A stretch of DNA of 64,000 nucleotides from Deefgea tanakiae (GCF_019665765.1 NZ_CP081150.1:1178001-1242000); one strand, 5' to 3'; positions 9,928-19,445 are shown, numbered from the stretch's first letter. Numbers and translations are program-made. The notes: a model not told the origin generated them from the sequence alone.

Positions 9928-11552
9928 GTCATGTTTCGACCCCTTTAACTGTAAGCAAAGACGCCACATTGTTAGCGATTAAAAACCTATCTGTTTGTTT
10001 TTCTGGCCAAGAATGTGCCGTAGTGCGTGATGTGTCACTCAGCTTGCGGGTAGGTGAAAAGCTGGCCTTAGTTGGTGAGTCCGGCTCAGGTAAAAGCGTG
10101 TTGGCGCGGAGTATTTTGCAGCTTGACGCCGATGTTCGACTGTCTGGTGAGGTCCTTTTGCGCGGTCACGACTTGCTGCAACTCCCTTTGGCTGACTTAA
10201 GGGCAATACGCGGGCGAAAAATTGCGATGATTTTTCAAGAGCCAATGACAGCGCTTAATCCTCTGCAGACAGTGGGCCAGCAAATTGTGGAGGTGCTTGA
10301 GCTGCATATGGGGTATAGCCCTCGGGCTTCAAAAAATAAGGCGTGCGAGCTATTACTGAGTACGGGTATATCAGATGCGGCAGATAAACTATCGGCTTTT
10401 CCACATCAATTGTCAGGTGGGCAACGTCAGCGGGTGATGATTGCGATGGCTTTGGCTGGGGAGCCTGAGATTTTAATTGCCGATGAGCCCACTACCGCTC
10501 TCGATGTTACCGTTCAGGCGCAAATTTTAGATTTATTGACGCAGCTACAGGTCAAGTATCGCATGGCGCTGTTGTTTATTACCCATGATCTAAATTTGGT
10601 GCGGCGCTTTGCTGATAATGTGGCGGTAATGCAAAAGGGTGAGGTCGTTGAGCTTGCGCCAGTTGAAACATTATTTGCTTCTCCAAAGCATCCATATACA
10701 AAGGCTTTGTTGGCCGCGCGTCCGCAGCGGATTGCGGCTCCTTTAGCGCAATCGGCTGAAATTACTCTGCAGGTCGAGCAGTTGGCGCATGCTTATCCTA
10801 AGGCCAAGAGCTGGTTTCGTTCAGGTTTAGAAACTGTGCTTGAACCACTTGATTTTAGTTTGAAAATAGGAGAGACCTTGGCTGTTGTGGGGGAGTCTGG
10901 CAGTGGGAAAACGACACTGGCGCTGGCTTTGTTGCGTTTACTTGCTGAGGGGCGAAGCGAAGGCAGAGTCTTGTTGGTGGGAAAAAATTCTACACTTCAA
11001 ACTCTTGAGGAACTTAAAGGTCGTGCTCTACGTCAGGCGAGGCAGTCGATTCAAATCGTGTTTCAAGATCCCTTTGCGGCTTTGTCGCCAAGGCAAACTA
11101 TATTCGATATTGTGGGTGAAGGGCTTTTAGTCCACCAATCTGATGTTCCAGTTGCTGAGCGACGAGCTCGTGTGATTTTGGCTTTGCAAGAGGTGGGTTT
11201 GAGTGATGAAATATTAGAACGATACCCGCATGAGTTTTCTGGCGGGCAAAGGCAGCGTATTGCCATCGCAAGGGTGTTAATTATGCAACCTAAAGTGATT
11301 GTTTTAGATGAGCCAACGTCTGCGCTTGATGCAACGGTGCAGCAGCAGGTGCTGCAGTTGTTGGCGCAATTACAATTGAAGTTTGGACTTTCCTATATCT
11401 TGATTAGTCATGATTTGGCTGTTGTTCGAGCTTTAGCGCACCAAGTGATGGTATTGCGGCGTGGCCGAGTAATGGAGAGTGGGCAGCTCGATCAGGTTTT
11501 TGGTGCTCCACAGCACGATTACACCAAGCAGTTGCTGGTCGCTAGCGTTTAG
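9924..11552 (+). CDS. Double ATP-binding ABC transporter protein, oligopeptide/YejF type
   Basis: Two DppD/DppF-like ATPase domains fused in one chain of 542 residues, as in YejF, GsiA and related importers of peptides, glutathione or microcin C. Domain 1 (about residues 10-265) has Walker A GESGSGKS, signature LSGGQRQR and Walker B ILIADEPT. Domain 2 (about 280-540) has GESGSGKT, FSGGQRQR and VIVLDEPT. Both also have His switch residues (ITHDL, ISHDL). No permease or substrate-binding gene lies next to it, so the substrate cannot be named. Its start overlaps the upstream cyclase gene by four bases. Confidence 0.85.
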   Translation: MSHVSTPLTVSKDATLLAIKNLSVCFSGQECAVVRDVSLSLRVGEKLALVGESGSGKSVLARSILQLDADVRLSGEVLLRGHDLLQLPLADLRAIRGRKIAMIFQEPMTALNPLQTVGQQIVEVLELHMGYSPRASKNKACELLLSTGISDAADKLSAFPHQLSGGQRQRVMIAMALAGEPEILIADEPTTALDVTVQAQILDLLTQLQVKYRMALLFITHDLNLVRRFADNVAVMQKGEVVELAPVETLFASPKHPYTKALLAARPQRIAAPLAQSAEITLQVEQLAHAYPKAKSWFRSGLETVLEPLDFSLKIGETLAVVGESGSGKTTLALALLRLLAEGRSEGRVLLVGKNSTLQTLEELKGRALRQARQSIQIVFQDPFAALSPRQTIFDIVGEGLLVHQSDVPVAERRARVILALQEVGLSDEILERYPHEFSGGQRQRIAIARVLIMQPKVIVLDEPTSALDATVQQQVLQLLAQLQLKFGLSYILISHDLAVVRALAHQVMVLRRGRVMESGQLDQVFGAPQHDYTKQLLVASV

Positions 11553-11645
11553 CGGACTTGTTTGATATCTGTGTAGGCTTTGTTTTCGCTCTGTAAGCTG
11601 ATTTTTGATTTGCTACATCTATTGCTCTCAGAAGGAGTGATTAAG

Positions 11646-11828
11646 ATGTCTAAAAAGAATAAAGATACAGTTAAGGATGAGGTGCTTGTGCTCAATAACA
11701 AGCAACATGAAAAAGCGCTTAAGACTTTGCATGTTGAATTGGTGCATTTGCAGTGCTGGGTTGAAGAAAGAGGCTTAAAGGCGAATAAATCTCAGTGTTT
11801 TACTTGGAATTGCTTGAATTGTCGGTAA
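11646..11828 (+). pseudogene. N-terminal remnant of a polyphosphate kinase 2 (PPK2) gene
   Basis: An open frame of 60 codons with AAGGAG well placed before the ATG. Residues KALKTLHVELVHLQCWVEERGLK match by recall the conserved N-terminal helix of PPK2 enzymes (pattern KxLxxLQxELVKLQxWVxxxGxK), which normally leads into the Walker A FEGRDAAGKGG. Here the frame diverges right after this helix into an unrelated tail (ANKSQCFTWNCLNCR) and stops. No kinase motif is found in other frames downstream. I infer a 5' gene fragment; expression as a small protein is possible because the ribosome site is intact. Confidence 0.6.
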
Positions 11829-11918
11829 AATCAAGGATTGTTGAACTTATATCAGCAAGGATGGGCGTGGGTCTGATAAAATCCACGCACAGTATTTATA
11901 TCGTATTAAGGATGTTTG

Positions 11919-12344
11919 ATGACTACCGCTGATTTGCAGCCTGCTTCACCGATTAGTGCCCCGGCCTTGTTAAGAGAGCTACAAAAAAATGTACCCGTGT
12001 TCCGGGATTGCTTGCCGATGGCAATTGGGATTGACAAGCAGTTGTTTGCCGCTCGGCCAGAGTTGAGTCATCGTGTGTTGCGTCAGGCGCTCGCCATGCA
12101 TACGCGCTCTCTGCGCTATCTGAAGGCGATGCAGGTTGCGAAAGTTCGTTTCAATTTGGATGGTAGCCAGGCTGATGAGGTTACAGAGGAGCAGCGTGTA
12201 TTTGCAGCAAATAGTCTGCATGAGTACTTTAAAAAAGCTGCTCAGCAACGCAAAGAGAAAGAAGCGGCAGAAGCTGCTCGGATTGTTGAAGAGCAAAAGC
12301 AAGAAAAACTCAATCAGTTGGCGGCTAAATTCGCACGTAACTGA
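11919..12344 (+). CDS. proQ: Minimal ProQ/FinO-domain RNA chaperone
   Basis: Global RNA-binding protein that stabilises and anneals small RNAs and mRNA 3' ends in the cytoplasm. The 141 residues hold essentially only the ProQ/FinO domain, as in the small Neisseria ProQ. Conserved parts are VFRDCLPMAIGIDKQL (about residues 25-40), RQALAMHTRSLRYLKAM (about 54-70) and VRFNLDGSQADEVTEEQR (about 76-93). A lysine- and glutamate-rich helical tail takes the place of the long linker and Tudor domain of E. coli ProQ. AAGGA lies upstream of the ATG, and a terminator follows directly. Confidence 0.9.
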   Translation: MTTADLQPASPISAPALLRELQKNVPVFRDCLPMAIGIDKQLFAARPELSHRVLRQALAMHTRSLRYLKAMQVAKVRFNLDGSQADEVTEEQRVFAANSLHEYFKKAAQQRKEKEAAEAARIVEEQKQEKLNQLAAKFARN

Positions 12345-12377
12345 GTTTGTTGTTAAAGCCGACTTCGAATCAAATAT

Positions 12378-12409
12378 AAAAAAACCCACTGCGACGCAGT
12401 GGGTTTTTT
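12378..12409. terminator. Bidirectional Rho-independent terminator (proQ / mdh)
   Basis: CCCACTGC (12385-12392) pairs with GCAGTGGG (12396-12403) around GAC, extended by an A-run on the left and a T-run on the right. It separates the convergent proQ and mdh genes. Confidence 0.88.
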
Positions 12410-12424
12410 GTTGCCGTGCTTTGA

Positions 12425-13405
12425 TTAAGCCAGCAAGTGTTTTACTGCATCACGCTCTTCAGACAATTCTTTTGCAGTTGCATCCATACGTGCGCGGCTA
12501 AATTCGCTGATTTCCAAACCATTAACGATGCTGTATTTGCCATCTTTACAAGTTACTGGGAAACCGTAGATCAAATCGCTGTAGCCGTATTCGCCATTGG
12601 CAGGAACACCCATCGTTACCCAGTCACCTTCTGGCGTGCCTAGTACCCAATTGCGGATGTGGTCGATCGCAGCGTTGGCAGCAGAGGCTGCTGACGACAA
12701 TCCGCGCGCTTTAATAATTGCAGCGCCACGTTGTTGAACGGTAGGGATGAATTCGCCTTCAAGCCATTTTTGATCGTTGATCAAAGTGGCAGCATTCGCG
12801 CCTTTCACTTCTGCGTGGAATACATCTGGATATTGGGTTGCAGAGTGATTGCCCCAGATGATCATTTTCTTCACGTCGTTGATCGTTGAACCAGTTTTTT
12901 GAGCTACTTGCGTCATCGCACGGTTGTGATCCAAACGCATCATTGCAGTGAAGTTGGCTGGATTAAGATCCGGCGCATTTTTCATTGCGATATAGGCATT
13001 CGTGTTAGCGGGGTTGCCGACAACCAAAACTTTAACGTCGCGGCTTGCTACTTCATTCAATGCGCGGCCTTGTGCGGTAAAGATAGCGCCGTTGGCTTCG
13101 AGCAAGTCTTTGCGTTCCATGCCTGGGCCACGTGGACGTGCGCCAACTAATAGGGCGATATCGGCATCTTTAAATGCTACTTTTGGATCATCGCTTTGGA
13201 TGATGCCTTGCAAGAGTGGAAATGCGCAGTCATCCAATTCCATTACAACACCGTTCAGTGCTGGCAAAGACGGGGTAATGTCTAGTAATTGCAGAATAAC
13301 AGGCTGGTCTGCACCAAGCATTGCGCCTGAGGCGATACGGAATAAAAGGCTGTAGCCAATTTGACCGGCAGCGCCAGTAACGGCAACGCGAATAGGTTGT
13401 TTCAT
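12425..13405 (-). CDS. mdh: Malate dehydrogenase
   Basis: NAD-dependent oxidation of malate to oxaloacetate, the last TCA step. The start at 13405 has TTGGAG upstream and gives 326 residues. It is the cytosolic-type enzyme found in betaproteobacteria: [15 protein letters not shown] nucleotide loop (about residues 10-24), [20 protein letters not shown] mobile loop (about 89-108), and the active site MRLDHNRA (about 157-164) with catalytic His in [12 protein letters not shown] (about 184-195). It is transcribed away from the GntR-sdh operon, so the two promoters share the region 13406-13636. Confidence 0.96.
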   Translation of the reverse strand: MKQPIRVAVTGAAGQIGYSLLFRIASGAMLGADQPVILQLLDITPSLPALNGVVMELDDCAFPLLQGIIQSDDPKVAFKDADIALLVGARPRGPGMERKDLLEANGAIFTAQGRALNEVASRDVKVLVVGNPANTNAYIAMKNAPDLNPANFTAMMRLDHNRAMTQVAQKTGSTINDVKKMIIWGNHSATQYPDVFHAEVKGANAATLINDQKWLEGEFIPTVQQRGAAIIKARGLSSAASAANAAIDHIRNWVLGTPEGDWVTMGVPANGEYGYSDLIYGFPVTCKDGKYSIVNGLEISEFSRARMDATAKELSEERDAVKHLLA

Positions 13406-13577
13406 CGAGCACACTCCAAGTTAGTGGCGATTGATCGCCATCAAGCAAATAATCTTTTTTGCTGTGCGATTTGGTCGCAAAGCACGGTATTTGATGCTGA
13501 ACAAGTTGATTTTATCACGATGAGGCATAGGTGCGTAGTCTGTGCGTTAAAATCATAAAATTAGAATTATATCTTTT

Positions 13578-13591
13578 GTCTTATATAAGAC
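13578..13591. promoter_or_regulatory. Palindromic candidate operator upstream of the gntR-like gene
   Basis: GTCTTATATAAGAC is a perfect 14-bp palindrome 45 bases before the regulator's ATG, in the divergent mdh/gntR promoter region. GntR proteins bind such short dyads and often regulate themselves. The assignment is an inference. Confidence 0.45.
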
Positions 13592-13636
13592 TGTAGTAGA
13601 CTGCGCGTCGACAACATGTTAAAAAGACAAGGTTAA

Positions 13637-14356
13637 ATGAAAAAGCTAGCGGCACAGCCTCTTTATAAGCAAGTAATCCGCGAAGTGATGTCTGCGGTTG
13701 AGGCGGGTGAATGGCACGACGAAGAGAGTTTGCCGAGTGAGATTGAGCTTGGTATTCGCTTTGGTGTAAGCCAAGGTACAGTGCGTAAGGCGCTAGATTC
13801 ATTGGTTAACGAAGGTATTTTGTATCGTCGGCAGGGTGTTGGGACGTTTGTCGCAGGAATGAATGATTTTCTCGCGCGCGGGCATTTTCAATCTCTAACG
13901 GGTGTTGATGGTTTAGTGCCACGCATTGAATTGCTCGGGTGTGTACGTATTCATGCCGGCGAGCAATTGGCAGATATTTTGGGTTTGCGACGTGGTGCGA
14001 CACTCTGGCAAGTGCGTCGGCTGCTGCGAATTGCGGGTAATGTGGTCGGTCTTGAAGAGATGCTACTGCCGGAGGCGGGCTTTCCGAATTTGGATATACG
14101 CCGAATTCGTGAGTTGAAGGGCAATCTTCGGGAGTTATGTTGGCGAGATTTTGGTGTGCGTTTGCGTGATGGTGAAGTGAGGTACCGCGCAGTCGCAGCC
14201 AGCCAAAGCGAAGCTAGGTTGCTCTTGGTTGACGTGAATGAACCATTATTGCAACTCGTGCGCTTGGCGCGAGATTTTGAAGGTAAGCCGCAGGTTTGGA
14301 GTGTGGCTTGGCTTAAAACAGATACGATGGCATTTGAGCCAGCACAGTATGCATAA
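13637..14356 (+). CDS. GntR family regulator, HutC type (UTRA domain)
   Basis: Predicted repressor of 239 residues. The N-terminal winged helix (about residues 7-72) contains LPSEIELGIRFGVSQGTVRKALDSLVNEGILYRRQGVGTFV, the GntR hallmark. A UTRA ligand-binding domain (about 88-236) follows, with RLLRIAGNVVGLEEMLLPEAGFP and the closing AWLKTDTMAFEP. It sits divergent from mdh and about 100 bases upstream of sdhC on the same strand, so control of the sdh/TCA block and of mdh is plausible. The effector is unknown. Confidence 0.88.
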   Translation: MKKLAAQPLYKQVIREVMSAVEAGEWHDEESLPSEIELGIRFGVSQGTVRKALDSLVNEGILYRRQGVGTFVAGMNDFLARGHFQSLTGVDGLVPRIELLGCVRIHAGEQLADILGLRRGATLWQVRRLLRIAGNVVGLEEMLLPEAGFPNLDIRRIRELKGNLRELCWRDFGVRLRDGEVRYRAVAASQSEARLLLVDVNEPLLQLVRLARDFEGKPQVWSVAWLKTDTMAFEPAQYA

Positions 14357-14455
14357 GAATAATATTTAAAAACCGATTGATGGCATTTGGCATTAATCAA
14401 ACAAACCGAAATCCATCTGGATTTTATTTTGGTAACTCAGAGAGGAAATGAGCGC

Positions 14456-14830
14456 ATGCAAAAAGCACGCCCAAAGCATCTGAACTTAATGGTCATCAAG
14501 TTTCCGTTGCCCGCTATTGTTTCAGGTTTGCACCGTATTAGTGGTGCACTGTTGGCTTTATCAATACCTTTTATGCTTTACGCCTTAGAAGGATCTTTAT
14601 CAAGTGCAGAGCGCTTTGCTGCATTCAAAGAGTGTATCGCTCATCCGGTGGTTAAATTGTTTTTGCTTGGCGTGCTGTGGGCCTATTTGCATCACGCCTG
14701 TGCGGGGATCCGCTTCCTAATGATGGATATTCATAAGGGTGTGGATCTGAAAACAGCTCGTATGACGTCAAAACTCGTTATGGTCGTGAGTATTACACTG
14801 ACCGTTATTATTGGAGCAATCACATGGTAA
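14456..14830 (+). CDS. sdhC: Succinate dehydrogenase cytochrome b556 subunit
   Basis: Membrane anchor of complex II that binds haem b and ubiquinone with SdhD. The start at 14456 (AGAGGA nine bases upstream) gives 124 residues. The family signature SGLHRISGALL (about residues 23-33) carries the conserved His-Arg-x-Ser, and LHHACAGIRFLMMD (about 77-90) contains the haem-ligand His. There are three transmembrane helices. Its end overlaps the sdhD start by seven bases. Confidence 0.94.
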   Translation: MQKARPKHLNLMVIKFPLPAIVSGLHRISGALLALSIPFMLYALEGSLSSAERFAAFKECIAHPVVKLFLLGVLWAYLHHACAGIRFLMMDIHKGVDLKTARMTSKLVMVVSITLTVIIGAITW

Positions 14831-15174
14831 ATCGTCACGTTGTTGGTGCGCACTATGGTTTGCGCGATTGGTTGGTGCAGCGCGTTACTGCTGTAATTAT
14901 GCTGGCGTACACCTTGGGTGTCGTGGCATTCATTTTATTTGCTAATGGTGCTTCGTTTGAAGCGTGGCAAGAATTGTTCGCCTGTACTTGGGTGAAGATT
15001 GTAACGACGATTACGATCATTGCTTTGCTTTGGCATGCATGGGTTGGCGTTCGTGATATTTGGATGGATTACGTTCAGCATATCGGCGTAAAGCTAACTT
15101 TGCACGTGCTGACACTTCTTTGGCTGATTGGCAGCTTGATTTACATGGTTAAAGTTGTATGGGGTGTTTTATGA
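14824..15174 (+). CDS. sdhD: Succinate dehydrogenase membrane anchor subunit
   Basis: Second membrane anchor of complex II, 116 residues and three helices. The N-terminal GLRDWLVQRVTAVIML (about residues 12-27) and the central LWHAWVGVRDIWMDYVQHIGVK (about 68-89) are typical; the His and Asp residues there serve haem and quinone binding in the family. It overlaps sdhC upstream and sdhA downstream (ATGA), which implies tight translational coupling. Confidence 0.94.
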   Translation: MVNRHVVGAHYGLRDWLVQRVTAVIMLAYTLGVVAFILFANGASFEAWQELFACTWVKIVTTITIIALLWHAWVGVRDIWMDYVQHIGVKLTLHVLTLLWLIGSLIYMVKVVWGVL

Positions 15175-16964
15175 GTCAAGAACAATCTAAACGTCCAATC
15201 CCAGTTAGAAAATTTGATGCTGTGATTGTCGGTGCGGGTGGCGCAGGTTTGCGTGCTGCATTGCAATTGTCTGAGGCAGGTGTAAAAACCGCCGTGTTGT
15301 CAAAAGTATTTCCAACTCGCTCACATACCGTTGCGGCGCAAGGTGGTGTTTCTGCTTCGTTAGGTAATTCAGAGCCGGATCATTGGACTTGGCATATGTA
15401 CGACACTGTAAAAGGTTCGGACTGGCTGGGTGACCAAGACGCCATTGAATTTATGTGCCGTGAAGCACCAAAAGTTGTGATTGAGCTTGAACACTTTGGT
15501 ATGCCGTTTGACCGTAATAGCGATGGTACGATTTATCAGCGCCCATTCGGCGGCCACATGAGCAACTTTGGCGAAAAGCCAGTTCGTCGCGCCTGTGCCG
15601 CTGCTGACCGTACTGGTCACGCAATGTTGCATGCGTTGTACCAACGTAATGTTCGCGCAAATACTCAATTCTTCGTTGAATGGATGGCGCTTGATTTAAT
15701 CCGCGATGAAAATGGCGAAGTTCAAGGTGTTGTGGCGATGGAGATGGAAACATCTGAAATCGTGATCTTCCAAGCTAAAGCAACCTTGTTTGCCACGGGC
15801 GGTGCAGGCCGTATTTACTCTTCTTCGACCAATGCCTTTATTAATACTGGCGATGGTTTGGGTATGGCTGCGCGTGCAGGCGTGCCGCTGGAAGATATGG
15901 AATTCTGGCAATTCCATCCGACTGGTGTAGCTGGTGCGGGTGTATTGATTACCGAAGGTGTTCGCGGCGAAGGCGGCATTTTGCGCAACTCTGATGGCGA
16001 ACGCTTTATGGAGCGCTACGCGCCAAATGCCAAAGATTTGGCTTCACGTGACGTTGTTTCACGTGCGATGGTGACTGAAATTAACGAAGGCCGTGGTTGC
16101 GGCCCGAATAAAGATCACGTTTTGCTTGATATTACGCATTTAGATCCAGAAGTCATCATGTCGAAATTGCCGGGTATCCGTGAAATTTCGATCAAGTTTG
16201 CCGGTGTTGATCCAATTAAAGCACCGATTCCAGTGGTGCCAACTTGCCACTATCAAATGGGCGGTATTCCGACCAATTATAAAGGTGAAGTTGTGGTTGG
16301 TAATGAAACCGTGAAAGGGTTCTATGCTGCGGGTGAGTGCGCATGTGCTTCGGTGCATGGTGCAAATCGTTTGGGCACTAACTCATTGCTCGATTTGCTG
16401 GTGTTCGGTAAGTCTTCAGGCAATTCAATGATCGATTACATCAAATCGCATCATGAGTCGTTCCCGGAAATTTCAATGAAAGACGTTGAGCGTTCAGTGG
16501 CCCGTGTTGCTCGTTTGGACAATCAAACAACGGGTACGAATGTAAACGAAGCTCGCTTGGCGATGCAGCGCACAATGCAAGCGCATGCAGGTGTATTCCG
16601 ATTCAAAGACATGCTGGCTGAAGGCGTGACGAAGATTCTTGAAGTTGAAAAAATGATCAAAACAACGGTCATTGCTGATAAATCAAAAACGTTCAACACG
16701 GCTCGCCTAGAAGCACTGGAATTAGAAAATCTAATCGAAGTTGCAAAAGCAACGATGATTTCTGCCAATGCGCGGACTGAATCTCGTGGTGCCCACGTAC
16801 GTGATGATGCGATTGATAGCCCAGAACAACCGAATGGTCGTGACGATAAAAACTGGCTGAAACACAGCCTGTGGTTTAGCTCAGACAATCGCCTTGAATA
16901 TAAACCCGTCAATTTAACGCCGCTGACTGTTGATTCGGTTGCGTTGAAGACTCGCTCATACTAA
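15171..16964 (+). CDS. sdhA: Succinate dehydrogenase flavoprotein subunit
   Basis: Catalytic subunit oxidising succinate to fumarate with covalent FAD, on the inner face of the membrane. The ATG at 15171 overlaps the sdhD stop and has GGGG upstream; the product has 597 residues. VIVGAGGAGLRAALQL (about 19-34) is the dinucleotide fold. RSHTVAAQGGVSASLGN (about 48-64) carries the His that binds FAD, and QFHPTGV (about 244-250) and the late CHYQMGGIPTN region (about 360-370) line the active site. C-terminal DNRLEYKPVNLTPL is standard. Complete and unbroken. Confidence 0.97.
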   Translation: MSQEQSKRPIPVRKFDAVIVGAGGAGLRAALQLSEAGVKTAVLSKVFPTRSHTVAAQGGVSASLGNSEPDHWTWHMYDTVKGSDWLGDQDAIEFMCREAPKVVIELEHFGMPFDRNSDGTIYQRPFGGHMSNFGEKPVRRACAAADRTGHAMLHALYQRNVRANTQFFVEWMALDLIRDENGEVQGVVAMEMETSEIVIFQAKATLFATGGAGRIYSSSTNAFINTGDGLGMAARAGVPLEDMEFWQFHPTGVAGAGVLITEGVRGEGGILRNSDGERFMERYAPNAKDLASRDVVSRAMVTEINEGRGCGPNKDHVLLDITHLDPEVIMSKLPGIREISIKFAGVDPIKAPIPVVPTCHYQMGGIPTNYKGEVVVGNETVKGFYAAGECACASVHGANRLGTNSLLDLLVFGKSSGNSMIDYIKSHHESFPEISMKDVERSVARVARLDNQTTGTNVNEARLAMQRTMQAHAGVFRFKDMLAEGVTKILEVEKMIKTTVIADKSKTFNTARLEALELENLIEVAKATMISANARTESRGAHVRDDAIDSPEQPNGRDDKNWLKHSLWFSSDNRLEYKPVNLTPLTVDSVALKTRSY

Positions 16965-16973
16965 GAGGTTGCT

Positions 16974-17687
16974 ATGACTACCCAAACCGTAAATTTTCGC
17001 GTTTATCGTTACGATCCAGATAAAGACGCTAAGCCGTACATGCAAGACATTAGCGTTGAAGTGGATACCACCACTGAACGCAAGCTGCTCGATGCGCTGG
17101 TAAAACTGAAAGTCGTTGATGAATCGTTGTCATTCCGCCGTTCATGCCGCGAAGGCGTGTGTGGTTCGGATGCAATGAACATCAATGGCAAAAATGGTCT
17201 GGCCTGTATTACCGACATCGACACGCTTAAACAGCCGATTGAAGTTCGTCCATTGCCAGGTTTGCCAGTAATTCGTGACTTGATCGTCGATATGACTCAG
17301 TTCTTCAAGCAATATCATTCGATCAAGCCGTACGTGATCAACGACAGCCCTGCGCCAGACCGTGAACGCTTGCAAAGCCAAGAAGATCGTAAAGAACTTG
17401 ATGGCTTGTACGAGTGTATTCTGTGCGCTTGCTGTTCGACTTCATGCCCATCATTCTGGTGGAATCCTGACAAGTTCGTTGGACCCGCTGGTTTGCTTGC
17501 TGCGTACCGCTTTATTGCTGATACGCGTGACGAGGCTACCAGCGAACGCTTGGATAACTTAGAAGATCCATATCGTTTGTTCCGCTGCCATAGCATCATG
17601 AACTGTGTTGACGTTTGTCCGAAAGAGCTTAATCCGACCAAAGCGATTGGTAAGATTAAAGACTTGATGGTAAAACGCATTAGTTGA
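16974..17687 (+). CDS. sdhB: Succinate dehydrogenase iron-sulfur subunit
   Basis: Passes electrons from FAD to quinone through three iron-sulfur clusters. In 237 residues the [2Fe-2S] ligands are in CREGVCGSDAMNINGKNGLAC (spread over about residues 58-78; key Cys in CREGVCG and GLAC). The [4Fe-4S] and [3Fe-4S] ligands lie in CILCACCSTSCPSFWW (about 148-163) and CHSIMNCVDVCPK (about 206-218). RBS AGAGG precedes the ATG. A long intergenic stem-loop follows directly at 17689. Confidence 0.97.
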   Translation: MTTQTVNFRVYRYDPDKDAKPYMQDISVEVDTTTERKLLDALVKLKVVDESLSFRRSCREGVCGSDAMNINGKNGLACITDIDTLKQPIEVRPLPGLPVIRDLIVDMTQFFKQYHSIKPYVINDSPAPDRERLQSQEDRKELDGLYECILCACCSTSCPSFWWNPDKFVGPAGLLAAYRFIADTRDEATSERLDNLEDPYRLFRCHSIMNCVDVCPKELNPTKAIGKIKDLMVKRIS

Positions 17688-17688
17688 T

Positions 17689-17737
17689 GGGTATTGCCAT
17701 CTAGGCATTAATAAAAAATGGCTGGGTGGTTATACCC
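17689..17737. repeat. Intergenic stem-loop, GGGTAT-ended form, between sdhB and sdhE
   Basis: GGGTATTGCCATC... at the left pairs with ...GGTGGTTATACCC at the right, forming about 20 bp with several G-U pairs and two mismatches. It starts two bases after the sdhB stop. It is related in ends and placement to the stem-loops at 23534 and 45107. Confidence 0.6.
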
Positions 17738-17750
17738 TTAGGGGTTGAAG

Positions 17751-17999
17751 ATGGATGAAGTAGAACTAAAGCGGATTATTTGGCGCTCACGTCGTGGATT
17801 ATTAGAGTTGGATTTGCAACTAGAGCGTTTTGTTTCGGATGTTCTACCCACTTTATCTGAGTCTGAATTGGCCGTGTATGAGCAAGTTTTAATGCTGCCA
17901 GACTGGGACTTTTTAGAGTATGTCAACGGTAAGTCGGTGTGTCCTGATGCACAGCTTGCCGTGATGATTGAGCGCATCAGCGCCGCAAACAGTAAATAA
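17751..17999 (+). CDS. sdhE: FAD assembly factor SdhE
   Basis: Small cytoplasmic helical protein that helps attach FAD covalently to SdhA. The ATG at 17751 follows AGGGGTTGAAG and gives 82 residues. The hallmark RGLLELD (RGxxE) is at about residues 15-21, followed by LEYVNGKSVCPDAQLAVMIERI. It lies between sdhB and gltA, the usual Neisseriales and gammaproteobacterial context. Confidence 0.93.
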   Translation: MDEVELKRIIWRSRRGLLELDLQLERFVSDVLPTLSESELAVYEQVLMLPDWDFLEYVNGKSVCPDAQLAVMIERISAANSK

Positions 18000-18035
18000 T
18001 GGCTTACGCCGAATTGTTTAACAGGAGTCTTATAG

Positions 18036-19322
18036 ATGGATAAGAAAGTCACGCTGACGTACAACGACGGACAAAATACGCTCGATTTCCCAATTTTAGA
18101 GAGCACATTAGGTCCTGATGTTGTAGATATCCGTAAGTTTTCACAAACGGGGATGTTTACTTTTGACCCAGGCTTTTTGGCAACATCAAGCTGCGAATCA
18201 AAAATCACTTTTATTGATGGTGACTTGGGCCAGTTGTACTACCGTGGCTATCCTATCGAGCAATTGGCAGAAGAAGCTGATTACCTCGAAGTATGCTACC
18301 TGTTGATCAATGGCGAATTGCCAAACGCAGCACAAAAAGCTGAGTTTGAAAAAACCGTCATGAGCCACACGATGATTCACGAGCAATTGACAGCTTTCTT
18401 CAAGGGCTTCCGTCGTGACTCACATCCAATGGCGATGATGGTGGGTGTTGTTGGCGCTCTGTCTGCGTTCTATCAAGACAGTTTGGATATCACCAACGAA
18501 GAGCATCGCAAAGTAGCGATTTTCCGCTTAATCTCGAAAATCCCAACTATTGCCGCAATGTGCTACCGCTACAACCAAGGCCTGCCATTCGTTTACCCTC
18601 GTAACGATTTGAGCTACACCGCGAACTTCATGCACATGATGTTCTCTACGCCTTGCGAAGAATACAAACCAAATCCAGTACTAGTTCGCGCACTCGATGT
18701 GATCTTCACATTGCATGCTGACCACGAACAAAACGCTTCAACTTCAACGGTTCGTTTGGCAGGCTCATCAGGTGCAAATCCATTTGCATGTATCGCTGCT
18801 GGTATCGCTTGCCTATGGGGCCCATCACACGGTGGTGCTAATGAGGCCGTATTGGTGATGCTGGATGAAATCGGTTCAGTTGAAAACGTACCTGCATTTA
18901 TGGAAGGCGTGAAGGCGAAAACGCATAAATTGATGGGCTTTGGTCACCGTGTTTATAAAAACACCGACCCACGCGCCAATGTAATGCGCCGCATTTGTCA
19001 CGAAGTCTTGAATGAAATGGGCCTACAAAACGATCCGAAATTCAAATTGGCAATGGAATTGGAAAAAATCGCTTTGGAAGATCCGTACTTCATCGAGCGT
19101 AAATTGTATCCAAACGTGGACTTCTACTCAGGTATCGTTCAATCGGCCTTGGGTATCCCAGTGCCGATGTTTACAGTGATCTTTGCTTTGGCCCGTACGG
19201 TAGGTTGGATTAGCCACTGGAATGAAATGATTTCGGATCCAGGCATGAAAATCGGTCGTCCTCGCCAGCAATATACCGGCGCTGAAAAACGCGACTATGT
19301 ACCTATGGATAAACGCGGCTAA
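18036..19322 (+). CDS. gltA: Citrate synthase, type I
   Basis: Condenses oxaloacetate with acetyl-CoA. The product has 428 residues, the hexameric NADH-sensitive Gram-negative type. The ATG follows AGGAG. Active-site segments are [20 protein letters not shown] (about residues 227-246), [13 protein letters not shown] (about 262-274) and [14 protein letters not shown] (about 302-315), with catalytic His and the late Asp region near [10 protein letters not shown] (about 362-371). It is probably expressed with the sdh genes; only 36 bases separate it from sdhE. Confidence 0.97.
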   Translation: MDKKVTLTYNDGQNTLDFPILESTLGPDVVDIRKFSQTGMFTFDPGFLATSSCESKITFIDGDLGQLYYRGYPIEQLAEEADYLEVCYLLINGELPNAAQKAEFEKTVMSHTMIHEQLTAFFKGFRRDSHPMAMMVGVVGALSAFYQDSLDITNEEHRKVAIFRLISKIPTIAAMCYRYNQGLPFVYPRNDLSYTANFMHMMFSTPCEEYKPNPVLVRALDVIFTLHADHEQNASTSTVRLAGSSGANPFACIAAGIACLWGPSHGGANEAVLVMLDEIGSVENVPAFMEGVKAKTHKLMGFGHRVYKNTDPRANVMRRICHEVLNEMGLQNDPKFKLAMELEKIALEDPYFIERKLYPNVDFYSGIVQSALGIPVPMFTVIFALARTVGWISHWNEMISDPGMKIGRPRQQYTGAEKRDYVPMDKRG

Positions 19323-19445
19323 GACCTCGTTCCTGCGCCCTGATGATGTTGTCGGGGCGTAGCTGCATTGACCGGCCTTACTGCTATTTGCAAAGTATTT
19401 GCATCAGCTTGCAAGTAGGGCGGATAAAAACTGGAATACACGGCA

